DNA of 64,000 bases, taken from NCBI RefSeq assembly GCF_002160055.1, contig NZ_NFJV01000001.1, forward strand, positions 248,001 through 312,000, read 5' to 3'. The position numbers and the translations under genes are program-made. How positions within the stretch are numbered: the stretch's first letter is position 1; the number at the start of each line of letters is the position of its first letter. Shown one piece after another: positions 1-7,032 of the stretch. The notes beneath the pieces were generated by a model. It saw only the letters and a list, made by a program, of their open reading frames with translations. It ran no database searches and was not told the DNA's origin. Source of the stretch: Mediterranea sp. An20 (GTDB taxonomy: Bacteria > Bacteroidota > Bacteroidia > Bacteroidales > Bacteroidaceae).

Positions 1-173
1 GCAAGCCCGAAGCACTGCGCCGCGCCAAGGCTATGCTCGCCAAGATGGACGAATTAGGATTCGGCAACTGCACCAACACTCGTGCCTGCGAGGCTGAGTG
101 CCCGAAGAACGTATCCATCAGCAACATCGCCCGCCTGAACCGCGACTTCATCCGCGCCAAGCTGAAAGATTAA
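1..173 (+). CDS. frdB: Succinate dehydrogenase/fumarate reductase iron-sulfur subunit, C-terminal end
   Basis: Only the last 56 codons are present; the reading frame enters from the left edge at base 3 and stops at 171-173. The visible peptide carries the cysteine cluster CTNTRACEAECPKNVSI, typical of the C-terminal ferredoxin domain of SdhB/FrdB that holds the inner Fe-S clusters. In Bacteroidales this subunit is usually the last gene of the frdCAB operon, which reduces fumarate to succinate at the inner membrane. A strong terminator follows 38 bases later, which fits the end of an operon. The rest of the operon lies outside the window. Confidence 0.88.
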   Translation, partial: KPEALRRAKAMLAKMDELGFGNCTNTRACEAECPKNVSISNIARLNRDFIRAKLKD

Positions 174-210
174 TCAAGACTCCTTTCTACATTTGATTAA
201 TATCAACAGG

Positions 211-258
211 AACCCTCTCCGCACCGGGAAACCGACGGAGAGGGTTCTTTCTTTTCCA
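211..258 (+). terminator. Rho-independent terminator after frdB
   Basis: An 11-bp GC-rich stem (AACCCTCTCCG at 211-221 pairing with CGGAGAGGGTT) closes a short loop and is followed by a T-rich stretch. It lies just after the frdB stop and probably ends the frd transcript. Confidence 0.85.
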
Positions 259-439
259 GACCTTTGTGACTCCGTGGCCGACGGACATTTATCTGAAATG
301 TTTACCCATCCGCAACAGAACCGACACAAGTTCAAGCATAATTAATCACAAAACACACATCTTATCTACCAGTTTATAAGAAATAACGGACACAATATTT
401 TAAATAGATTTAAAAGCCGCATAAAGATACAGAACGAGC

Positions 440-470
440 TTGCACAATACAAGAAAATCTCTTACATTTG
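440..470 (+). promoter_or_regulatory. Bacteroidales-type promoter for a short transcript
   Basis: TTG at 440-442 and TACATTTG at 463-470 are separated by 20 bases. This matches the Bacteroides primary sigma factor pattern (-33 TTTG/TTG, -7 TAnnTTTG). No long gene follows; a terminator lies about 50 bases downstream. Confidence 0.6.
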
Positions 471-475
471 CCACA

Positions 476-540
476 TGATTTTTTTCATAGCACTAAATTT
501 AAGGTTAACAAAGGTGGGGCTCAGCGGAGCCCTTTTTTTA
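476..540 (+). ncRNA. Candidate short RNA (about 62 nt), unidentified
   Basis: The segment runs from the expected start of the promoter at 440-470 to a classic terminator: GGGCTC (517-522), loop AGCG, GAGCCC (527-532) and seven T residues (533-539). The body is AT-rich and does not encode a convincing protein; the frame opening at 475 runs through the terminator and shows no recognisable domain. It could be a stand-alone small RNA, or a terminated leader remnant of a lost gene. Confidence 0.4.
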
Positions 541-609
541 TGTCCGCGTCCGAAACCAAACCAGTCCACCTTGCTTTGCCGGAAGGCCGGGATAGCCACA
601 CAGCCCACC

Positions 610-697
610 GTTTGCTTCCTATATAGACGAAGCCTGCTCCGAAGCTATACGCACCGTGCTTCCAATATACAAGCAGTTTCCAAAGAAAGCATAAGAA
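610..697. repeat. Array of four degenerate 22-bp units
   Basis: Units start at 610, 632, 654 and 676, each exactly 22 bases. They share GCTTCC/GCTCCGAA at the left and ATATA(G/C)A-type text at the right. The array fills most of the stretch between the short-RNA terminator and dusB, where I see no gene. It belongs to a family repeated at seven other intergenic sites in this window. Confidence 0.6.
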
Positions 698-767
698 AAA
701 AGACCGCTAACGGCAAAGAGCCGAATACACACCGGTGCATTCGTCATCGCACTGCTCGCTGGTCATC

Positions 768-1790
768 TCAAAGAAAAGAATCGGGCTGTCTGTCAGAAGC
801 AGAAGAGCCAATCCCCAGCAGCGGCTCAATCTGCCGGAAAATATCCAGCAACTCTGCCTGCGTCTCTGCCCGCAGCATGGCGATGCGTGTCTCGCGGAAG
901 TTGGGAATGCCCTTGAACAGCGGACTGGCAGCCAGGTGACGGCGGACGTGCAGGATGCCTCGCCGCTCGTCCAGCAGACGCACGCTGTCGTCCACCTCAC
1001 GGCGTAGCACATCCAACTTCCAGGCAGGAGTCAGGCCCTGAAGATCCTCGCCCGTCTGCAAGTAATGCTTTATCTCCTTGAAAATCCACGGACGGCCGAA
1101 GCTGGCACGCCCCACCATGATAGCGTCCACGCCATAACGGTCGAAACACTCGCGGGCACGTTGCGGGGTGGTGATGTCGCCGTTGCCGATAATAGGGATG
1201 CGCATACGCGGATTGTTCTTTACCTCGCCGATAAGCGTCCAGTCGGCCTCGCCGGTGTACATCTGTGCGCGGGTACGGCCATGAATGGTAAGGGCTTGTA
1301 TGCCGCAATCCTGCAACTGTTCGGCCAGAGTAACGATGATTTTGTTGTCGGCATCCCAGCCCAGACGCGTCTTGACGGTGACAGGCAGACGCACGGCATC
1401 AACCACGGCACGGGTAATCTCCAGCATCAGCGGCACATTGCGCAGCATGCCTGCCCCCGCCCCCTTGCCCGCCACGCGTTTGACGGGACAGCCGAAGTTG
1501 AGGTCGATGACATCGGGGTGCGCCTGCTCCACAATCTTCGCGGCTTCGACCATTGTTGCCACGTCGCGCCCGTAGATTTGGATGGCCACGGGGCGTTCGG
1601 CATCACCGATGTTCAGTTTCTGTTCGGTTTTGCTGACCGAGCGTATCAGGGCATCGGCCGACACGAACTCGGTGTACACCATGTCGGCGCCAAACTCTTT
1701 ACACATCAGGCGGAAAGCGGGATCGGTAACGTCTTCCATCGGGGCAAGCAGCACGGGGCGTTCGCCCAAGTCAATAGCGGCAATCTTCAT
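768..1790 (-). CDS. dusB: tRNA-dihydrouridine synthase, DusB family
   Basis: FMN-dependent reductase of uridines in the tRNA D-loop. The 340-aa protein opens with the flavin-binding barrel motif RPVLLAPMEDVTDPAFR. It carries DLNFGCPVKRV with the catalytic Cys101, TVKTRLGWD, HGRTRAQMY, and the FMN phosphate-binding region IGNGDI...GVDAIMVGRASFGRPW. Length is normal for DusB. The start is supported by a CAAAGGTA box (TACCTTTG on the coding strand) 19 bases upstream. It is divergent from the U32 gene. The last ~15 residues are low-complexity and may vary between species. Confidence 0.93.
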   Translation of the reverse strand: MKIAAIDLGERPVLLAPMEDVTDPAFRLMCKEFGADMVYTEFVSADALIRSVSKTEQKLNIGDAERPVAIQIYGRDVATMVEAAKIVEQAHPDVIDLNFGCPVKRVAGKGAGAGMLRNVPLMLEITRAVVDAVRLPVTVKTRLGWDADNKIIVTLAEQLQDCGIQALTIHGRTRAQMYTGEADWTLIGEVKNNPRMRIPIIGNGDITTPQRARECFDRYGVDAIMVGRASFGRPWIFKEIKHYLQTGEDLQGLTPAWKLDVLRREVDDSVRLLDERRGILHVRRHLAASPLFKGIPNFRETRIAMLRAETQAELLDIFRQIEPLLGIGSSASDRQPDSFL

Positions 1791-1808
1791 TTATCTGTCT
1801 TTTTGGCG

Positions 1809-1816
1809 CAAAGGTA
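1809..1816 (-). promoter_or_regulatory. -7 box of dusB
   Basis: Reads TACCTTTG on the minus strand, matching TAnnTTTG, about 19 bases upstream of the dusB start codon at 1790. Confidence 0.55.
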
Positions 1817-1829
1817 CGGAAAAAAAGAC

Positions 1830-1837
1830 TACCTTTG
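1830..1837 (+). promoter_or_regulatory. -7 box of the U32 gene operon
   Basis: TACCTTTG on the plus strand, 30 bases before the ATG at 1868. Its position excludes the more upstream in-frame codon at 1835, which would lie inside the promoter box. Together with the box at 1809-1816 it forms a compact divergent promoter pair. Confidence 0.6.
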
Positions 1838-1867
1838 CCTGTTCTAATTCTGCAACTCTACATAAAT

Positions 1868-3145
1868 ATGAAACCAGATAGGAAAGAATTCGAAATCATG
1901 GCACCGGTAGGTTCGCGCGAATCACTGGCGGCAGCCATACAGGCTGGTGCCGACTCGATATATTTCGGCATTGAAAACCTGAACATGCGTGCCCGTTCGG
2001 CCAGCGTCTTCACCATCGACGACCTGAAAGACATCGCCCGCACGTGCAACGAGCATGGCATGAAAAGCTATCTCACTGTCAACACCATCATATACGACCA
2101 GGACATCGCACTGATGCGTACCATCGTCGATGCTGCCCACGCAGCCGGCATCTCGGCCATCATCGCTGCCGACGTGGCAGTGATGACCTACGCCTGCAGC
2201 ATCGGCCAGGAAGTGCATCTCAGCACCCAGCTTAACATCAGCAACGTAGAGGCGCTGCGCTTTTATGCACAGTTTGCCGATGTGGTGGTGCTGGCCCGCG
2301 AACTCAACCTGGAGCAGGTGGCAGAAATTCACAAAGCCATCGTCGACGAAAACATCTGCGGCCCGTCCGGACAACCCGTGCGCATTGAGATGTTCTGCCA
2401 CGGTGCCCTGTGCATGGCGGTCAGCGGGAAGTGCTACCTCTCGCTGCACCAGATGAACCACTCCGCCAACCGCGGAGCCTGCATGCAGGTATGCCGCCGC
2501 TCATATATCGTGCGCGACAAGGAGACGGATGCCGAACTGGAGATAGACAACCAGTACATCATGTCGCCCAAAGACCTGAAGACCATCCATTTCCTCAACA
2601 AGATGATGGATGCCGGCGTGCGCGTATTCAAGATAGAAGGACGTGCCCGCGGACCAGAATATGTACGCACCGTAGTGGAGTGCTACCAGGAAGCTATCCA
2701 GGCATATATGGAGGGCACCTTCACGGACGAAAAGGTAGAAGACTGGAACCGTAGGCTGGCTACGGTATTCAATCGTGGCTTCTGGGACGGCTATTACCTG
2801 GGGCAACGCTTGGGCGAATGGACGCACCACTACGGCTCGGCAGCTACAGAGCGAAAAATCTACGTAGGGAAAGGCGTCAAATACTTCCCGAACATCGGCG
2901 TGGCAGAATTCCTGGTAGAAGCTGCCGAACTGAATGTGGGCGACAAGCTGCTCGTTACCGGGCCAACCACCGGAGCGCTGTTCCTCACTGCCGACGAGAT
3001 GCGGGTCGACCTCAAACCTGTAAACACGGTGCACAAAGGAGAGCACTTCTCTATAAAATGTGACAGGATACGACCCAGCGACAAGCTCTACAAACTGGTC
3101 TCTGTAGAAGAACTGAAGCGATTTAAAGGACTGCCTATTTATTAA
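1868..3145 (+). CDS. U32 family protein (YegQ/TrhP-like tRNA hydroxylation or collagenase-like)
   Basis: 425-aa member of the U32 family. The N-terminal TIM-barrel half is recognisable from EIMAPVGSRESLAAAIQAGADSIYFG. The family cysteine cluster appears as CHGALCMAVSGKC followed by NRGACMQVCRRSY, which in TrhP-type enzymes is thought to hold an iron-sulfur cluster. In E. coli the YegQ/TrhP relative takes part in prephenate-dependent 5-hydroxyuridine formation in tRNA; whether this one does the same is inference. The start is set by the -7 box at 1830-1837. It heads a rightward run with a thioesterase, dprA and a methyltransferase. Confidence 0.85.
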   Translation: MKPDRKEFEIMAPVGSRESLAAAIQAGADSIYFGIENLNMRARSASVFTIDDLKDIARTCNEHGMKSYLTVNTIIYDQDIALMRTIVDAAHAAGISAIIAADVAVMTYACSIGQEVHLSTQLNISNVEALRFYAQFADVVVLARELNLEQVAEIHKAIVDENICGPSGQPVRIEMFCHGALCMAVSGKCYLSLHQMNHSANRGACMQVCRRSYIVRDKETDAELEIDNQYIMSPKDLKTIHFLNKMMDAGVRVFKIEGRARGPEYVRTVVECYQEAIQAYMEGTFTDEKVEDWNRRLATVFNRGFWDGYYLGQRLGEWTHHYGSAATERKIYVGKGVKYFPNIGVAEFLVEAAELNVGDKLLVTGPTTGALFLTADEMRVDLKPVNTVHKGEHFSIKCDRIRPSDKLYKLVSVEELKRFKGLPIY

Positions 3146-3164
3146 TCTCCAATTCTCAACTCCC

Positions 3165-3569
3165 ATGAAGTACGTTCACGAACTCCGACTGAAAGTGCGC
3201 GACTATGAATGCGACCTGCAGGGCATTGTCAACAACGCCAACTACCAGCATTATCTGGAACATGCACGCCACGAATTCCTGCTCTCTGCCGGAGCCGGAT
3301 TTGCCGGACTGCACGAACAGGGCATCGACCCCGTGGTGGCACGCATCTCGATGTCATTCAAAACCCCGCTGCACAGCGGAGACGAATTTGTCTGTAAACT
3401 CGGTCTGCGCAAAGAAAGTATCAAATACGTATTCAACCAGGACATTTACCGGGCCACCGACGACAAGTTGGTATTGAAAGGTATCGTAGAAGCAGTCTGC
3501 TTAGTCAACGGCAAGCTGGATACCTGTCCTCAGCTCGACCGTTTGTTTGCCCCTTATCTGACAGCATAA
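3165..3569 (+). CDS. Acyl-CoA thioesterase, YbgC/FadM hotdog family
   Basis: 134-aa single hotdog-fold protein. The motif RDYECDLQGIVNNANYQHYLEHARHEFL contains the Asp/asparagine region used by 4-hydroxybenzoyl-CoA thioesterase-type enzymes to hydrolyse acyl thioesters. Length matches the family. It lies 19 bases after the U32 gene and 27 before dprA, so co-transcription is likely. The natural substrate cannot be read from the sequence. Confidence 0.85.
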   Translation: MKYVHELRLKVRDYECDLQGIVNNANYQHYLEHARHEFLLSAGAGFAGLHEQGIDPVVARISMSFKTPLHSGDEFVCKLGLRKESIKYVFNQDIYRATDDKLVLKGIVEAVCLVNGKLDTCPQLDRLFAPYLTA

Positions 3570-3596
3570 CTATTTAGCATAACCGCTCTCTTTGCA

Positions 3597-4718
3597 ATGA
3601 ACGACACCGATGAACGCATCTGCAGCATAGCCCTGACCTTATGTCCGGGCATAGGAGCAATAAACGCCAAACGGCTGGTAGATATGGCAGGCAGTGCGAC
3701 AGCCGTATTCCGACAATTCCACGAGCTACCCGACATCCGTCCCGAAGCCTTGCGCGCCCTGTCTGCTGCCCTGAAACAACCTGAAGTATTCAGACGTGCC
3801 CGACAGGAAGTGGACTTTGCCGAAAAGCACGGACTGGCCTGCCTCACCTTGCAGGACGAAGCTTATCCCTCCCGCCTACGCCAGTGCCCCGATGCTCCCT
3901 TGGTGCTCTTCTTCAAAGGAAATGCCAACCTGAACAGCCTGCACATGGTGAGCCTGGTGGGAACCCGCCGCTCTACAGCCTACGGACAGCAGTTCTGCCG
4001 GGATTTCCTGCACGAAGCAGCCCAGCTCTGTCCGGATTTGCTGGTTGTAAGCGGACTGGCATACGGCATCGATATACATGCCCACCGGGCTGCCCTGGAC
4101 GAAGGATTGCCGACGGTAGGCGTACTGGCACATGGGATGGACCGCATTTATCCGGCATCGCACCGCAACACAGCTGCACAAATGCTGGAGAACGGAGGAC
4201 TGCTGACGGAATTCCTGTCGGGCACAACACCCGACCGCTACAACTTCATCAGCCGCAACCGAATCGTAGCAGGCATCACCGAGGCAACCATTGTGGTGGA
4301 GTCGGCGCAGAAAGGAGGAGCACTGATTACTGCCGAACTCGCCAACGGATACAACCGAGAGTGTTTCGCCCTGCCCGGAAGGAACTCTGATGAAGCATCG
4401 GCCGGCTGCAACCGACTGATACGCGACAATAAGGCTGCCCTCATAGAAAGTGCCGAAGATTTCCTGAACGCCATGCGCTGGAAAAAACAGGATACTCCGC
4501 GCAAAGCTGAAGCCATCCAACGAAGCCTCTTCTACGAGCTGAGCGCCGAAGAACAACGTATCGTTGATGTCTTGGCAAAAGACGGCGAAATGCACATCAA
4601 TGCCATAGCTGTGAAGACGGAATTCCCCATCAACCAATTAAGCGCTTTGCTTTTCGGACTGGAAATGAAGGGAATCACCAAGGTCAGAGCAGGCAATATG
4701 TATATCCTGCAAGGATGA
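3597..4718 (+). CDS. dprA: DNA-processing protein DprA
   Basis: 373-aa DprA/Smf protein, which loads RecA on incoming single-stranded DNA during natural transformation and recombination. The N-terminal helix-hairpin-helix-like region (LCPGIGAINAKRLV) is followed by the Rossmann-fold core with GTRRSTAYGQ, VSGLAYGIDIHAHRAAL, GGLLTEF, FISRNRIVAGI and VVESAQKGGALITA. A C-terminal winged-helix-like segment (about residues 315-373) completes the usual architecture. It is the third gene of the run beginning at 1868. Confidence 0.95.
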   Translation: MNDTDERICSIALTLCPGIGAINAKRLVDMAGSATAVFRQFHELPDIRPEALRALSAALKQPEVFRRARQEVDFAEKHGLACLTLQDEAYPSRLRQCPDAPLVLFFKGNANLNSLHMVSLVGTRRSTAYGQQFCRDFLHEAAQLCPDLLVVSGLAYGIDIHAHRAALDEGLPTVGVLAHGMDRIYPASHRNTAAQMLENGGLLTEFLSGTTPDRYNFISRNRIVAGITEATIVVESAQKGGALITAELANGYNRECFALPGRNSDEASAGCNRLIRDNKAALIESAEDFLNAMRWKKQDTPRKAEAIQRSLFYELSAEEQRIVDVLAKDGEMHINAIAVKTEFPINQLSALLFGLEMKGITKVRAGNMYILQG

Positions 4719-4777
4719 AAACGGACAACTGACTACGGAAGACTGCACCTGACCGGGACAAACAATCACTTAACCAC

Positions 4778-5992
4778 ATGAAACTGAACTCTGAAACATG
4801 CCACTTCATCCGCCTTCATGCCCGCGATGACGTACACACCCTGGCGCTACAAACCCCGCAGCCGGGCGTAGATCTGGAGGCTGCCATCATTCAGATAGCC
4901 GGAAGGCAGGCCTTGGCCGGGAAAGTCCCCTCGTGGACAGCACACGAAGACCTCCTGTTTCCGACACGACTGCCATTGGAACAGTGTTCGTCTGAAGCTA
5001 CGGCACGCTACAAGGCAGAAGTCGTACGAAACTGCGGAGGAGTACGGAAACGGATGGCCGACCTGACGGGCGGACTCGGTGTAGACTGTGCATTCCTGGC
5101 ACAGCTCTTCGAACAGGTGGACTACGTGGAGCGGCAGGAAGGACTGTGTAACCTGGCACAGCACAACTTCACAGCCCTGGGACTGCCCCACATCAACGTA
5201 CACCAGGCGCAAGCTGAAGAATTTCTGTCACAGACACAAGGTATCGACTGGATTTATCTGGACCCTGCCCGGCGAGACGGACATGGCGGAAAAACCGTAG
5301 CCATAGCCCATTGCGAACCCGATGCCACGCAACTGGAACCTCTGATGCTGGACAAAGCGCCACACGTCTTGCTCAAACTGTCGCCCATGCTGGACCTGGC
5401 GCAGGCCTTGCAAGAGCTGAAACATGTAGCCAGTGCCCATGTCGTAGCAGTAGACAATGAATGCAAGGAGTTGCTGCTGGTGCTGGAGCGCGGCTACAAC
5501 ACGGAAGCCGGCGATGTACCCATCAGCTGCATTAACCTGTCGGGACGTAATGATGCGCCACAACCCAATGCCTTCCTGTTTACACGCAACGAGGAGCGCA
5601 ACTCACCATGCCCCTTGGCCGAAAAACCGCAAACATACCTTTACGAACCCCACGCAGCCCTGCTGAAAGCCGGGGCCTTCCGCAGAATAACACAGGTCTG
5701 CCGTATGCAAAAACTACACCCCAACAGTCACCTCTATACTTCGGACCACTTGGTTGAAGACTTTCCCGGACGTATCTTCTGCATCCAAGGCTGGAGCGGT
5801 TTCGGGAAAAAAGAACTGAAAACGCTGTTGGGACCGGAGAAACGTGCCAACCTGAGCGTGCGCAACTTTCCGGCTACGGTAGCCGAACTGCGTAAACGCC
5901 TGCACCTGGCCGACGGAGGAGAGACCTACCTCTTTGCCACTACTTTGTCGGCGGGAGAAAAGGTACTAATCCGTACCGTCAAGGCCCGTTAA
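4778..5992 (+). CDS. Class I SAM-dependent methyltransferase with THUMP-like domain
   Basis: 404-aa protein. The SAM-binding motif I is DLTGGLGVDCAFLAQ, followed by VDYVERQEGLCNLAQHN and a substrate-side motif IYLDPARRDGHGGK in place of the usual DPPY. The C-terminal half (from about residue 290) resembles the THUMP-like domain found in Bacteroidetes proteins of this type. A role in RNA modification is likely, but the target base is unknown. It is separated from dprA by 59 bases. Confidence 0.8.
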   Translation: MKLNSETCHFIRLHARDDVHTLALQTPQPGVDLEAAIIQIAGRQALAGKVPSWTAHEDLLFPTRLPLEQCSSEATARYKAEVVRNCGGVRKRMADLTGGLGVDCAFLAQLFEQVDYVERQEGLCNLAQHNFTALGLPHINVHQAQAEEFLSQTQGIDWIYLDPARRDGHGGKTVAIAHCEPDATQLEPLMLDKAPHVLLKLSPMLDLAQALQELKHVASAHVVAVDNECKELLLVLERGYNTEAGDVPISCINLSGRNDAPQPNAFLFTRNEERNSPCPLAEKPQTYLYEPHAALLKAGAFRRITQVCRMQKLHPNSHLYTSDHLVEDFPGRIFCIQGWSGFGKKELKTLLGPEKRANLSVRNFPATVAELRKRLHLADGGETYLFATTLSAGEKVLIRTVKAR

Positions 5993-6060
5993 GAGGGCTT
6001 ACCAGCCTGTCAGGACATTTGTTTTCCTTTCTGCAACACCAAGGTGTGCGAAAGATGTCT

Positions 6061-6068
6061 TACTTTTG
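6061..6068 (+). promoter_or_regulatory. -7 box upstream of the CDP-alcohol phosphatidyltransferase gene
   Basis: TACTTTTG matches TAnnTTTG and ends 31 bases before the start codon at 6100, suggesting this gene has its own promoter. Confidence 0.5.
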
Positions 6069-6099
6069 GTTTTTCATTAACTAAAAAGACAAGACATTT

Positions 6100-6810
6100 A
6101 TGGGAAAAGAAACATCGAAGAGAATCCAGACCTCGATTCTCAACAACGCAGAGAAGAAAGTTTTGATCTGGCTGGCCAAACGGCAACCCAAGTGGATGAC
6201 ATCAGACACACTGACCTACATCGGCGTGTTCGGCTCCCTGCTGTTCGTCGTGGGAGGTGCCCTCTCCAACCTCAACCTCAACTGGTTATGGCTGTCGTCC
6301 TTCGGTCTGTTCATCCACTGGTATGGCGACAGTCTGGACGGCACGCTGGCCCGAGTACGCAACACGCAACGTCCGGTCTACGGCTTCTTCATCGACCACA
6401 CGCTGGATGCCATCACCACATTCTTCATTTTCCTGGGAGCCGGACTGTCGCCCGTATTGCGCATGGACATTGCCATGCTGGGGCTGTCGGGTTATCTGTG
6501 CCTCTCAATCTACACCTATATCTGCACCATCCTGAAGGATGAGTTCCGCCTGACATACGGATGCTTTGGCCCTACGGAATTCCGCCTGCTGCTTATCCTC
6601 ATCAACACAATCTACATCTACGCGCCGTGGTCCGTCAACCGTTTCAGCGTATTGGGCTGCGACATGGGCGTATTCGACTTGGTGGGCCTTGCCGTGGCAG
6701 CCATCCTGTTCCTCATCTTCCTTACACAGTTCCTCAAAGACCGGAGTACACTGGGCAAGCAGGACCCTCTGAAGAAACCGGCCGATGCCAGCGGAAAAGC
6801 GCAGGCATGA
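6100..6810 (+). CDS. CDP-alcohol phosphatidyltransferase family membrane protein
   Basis: 236-aa integral membrane protein. It carries the full family signature D-x2-DG-x2-AR-x8-G-x3-D-x3-D as DSLDGTLARVR...GFFIDHTLD. Such enzymes transfer a phosphatidyl group from CDP-diacylglycerol to an alcohol such as glycerol phosphate, serine or inositol phosphate. Several hydrophobic segments surround the motif. The alcohol acceptor is not predictable and no lipid gene is adjacent. It converges on the DUF5686 gene across a strong inverted repeat. Confidence 0.88.
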   Translation: MGKETSKRIQTSILNNAEKKVLIWLAKRQPKWMTSDTLTYIGVFGSLLFVVGGALSNLNLNWLWLSSFGLFIHWYGDSLDGTLARVRNTQRPVYGFFIDHTLDAITTFFIFLGAGLSPVLRMDIAMLGLSGYLCLSIYTYICTILKDEFRLTYGCFGPTEFRLLLILINTIYIYAPWSVNRFSVLGCDMGVFDLVGLAVAAILFLIFLTQFLKDRSTLGKQDPLKKPADASGKAQA

Positions 6811-6861
6811 CCCCGGTTACCCTACCCTCTCCAAATGTGGGCAGCAAACCCATCCCCCTCT

Positions 6862-6949
6862 ACGCACAGCGCTCTGAAGCAGGTTTCGCAGCGCTTGGAA
6901 GTCGGCTTCCAGGCTTCTTGGGAACCTGCTTCAGAGCACTTAGTAACAA
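6862..6949. repeat. Array of four 22-bp units
   Basis: Units start at 6862, 6884, 6906 and 6928, each 22 bases, with GCTTGGAAG, CTTCCAGG and GCTTCAGAG cores. Member of the dispersed 22-bp family seen across the window. Confidence 0.6.
6871..6937. terminator. Inverted repeat between convergent genes
   Basis: A perfect 15-bp stem (GCTCTGAAGCAGGTT at 6871-6885 with its complement at 6923-6937) encloses a smaller TGGAAG/CTTCCA hairpin. It lies between two convergent genes and probably acts as a bidirectional terminator, though there is no adjacent T-run. Confidence 0.5.
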
Positions 6950-7032
6950 ACGTCTGTAAGTCAGCAACATATTTATGACCCGACTTTAGCGGTCTTTTCT
7001 GTGTATCCGCTGTTCGCAGCGTAAATCCCTTG

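Noticed and set aside
475..939. 154-aa frame opening at the short-RNA start
   Set aside because: It runs through a strong terminator and a 22-bp array and overlaps dusB on the other strand; no domain or codon pattern supports it.
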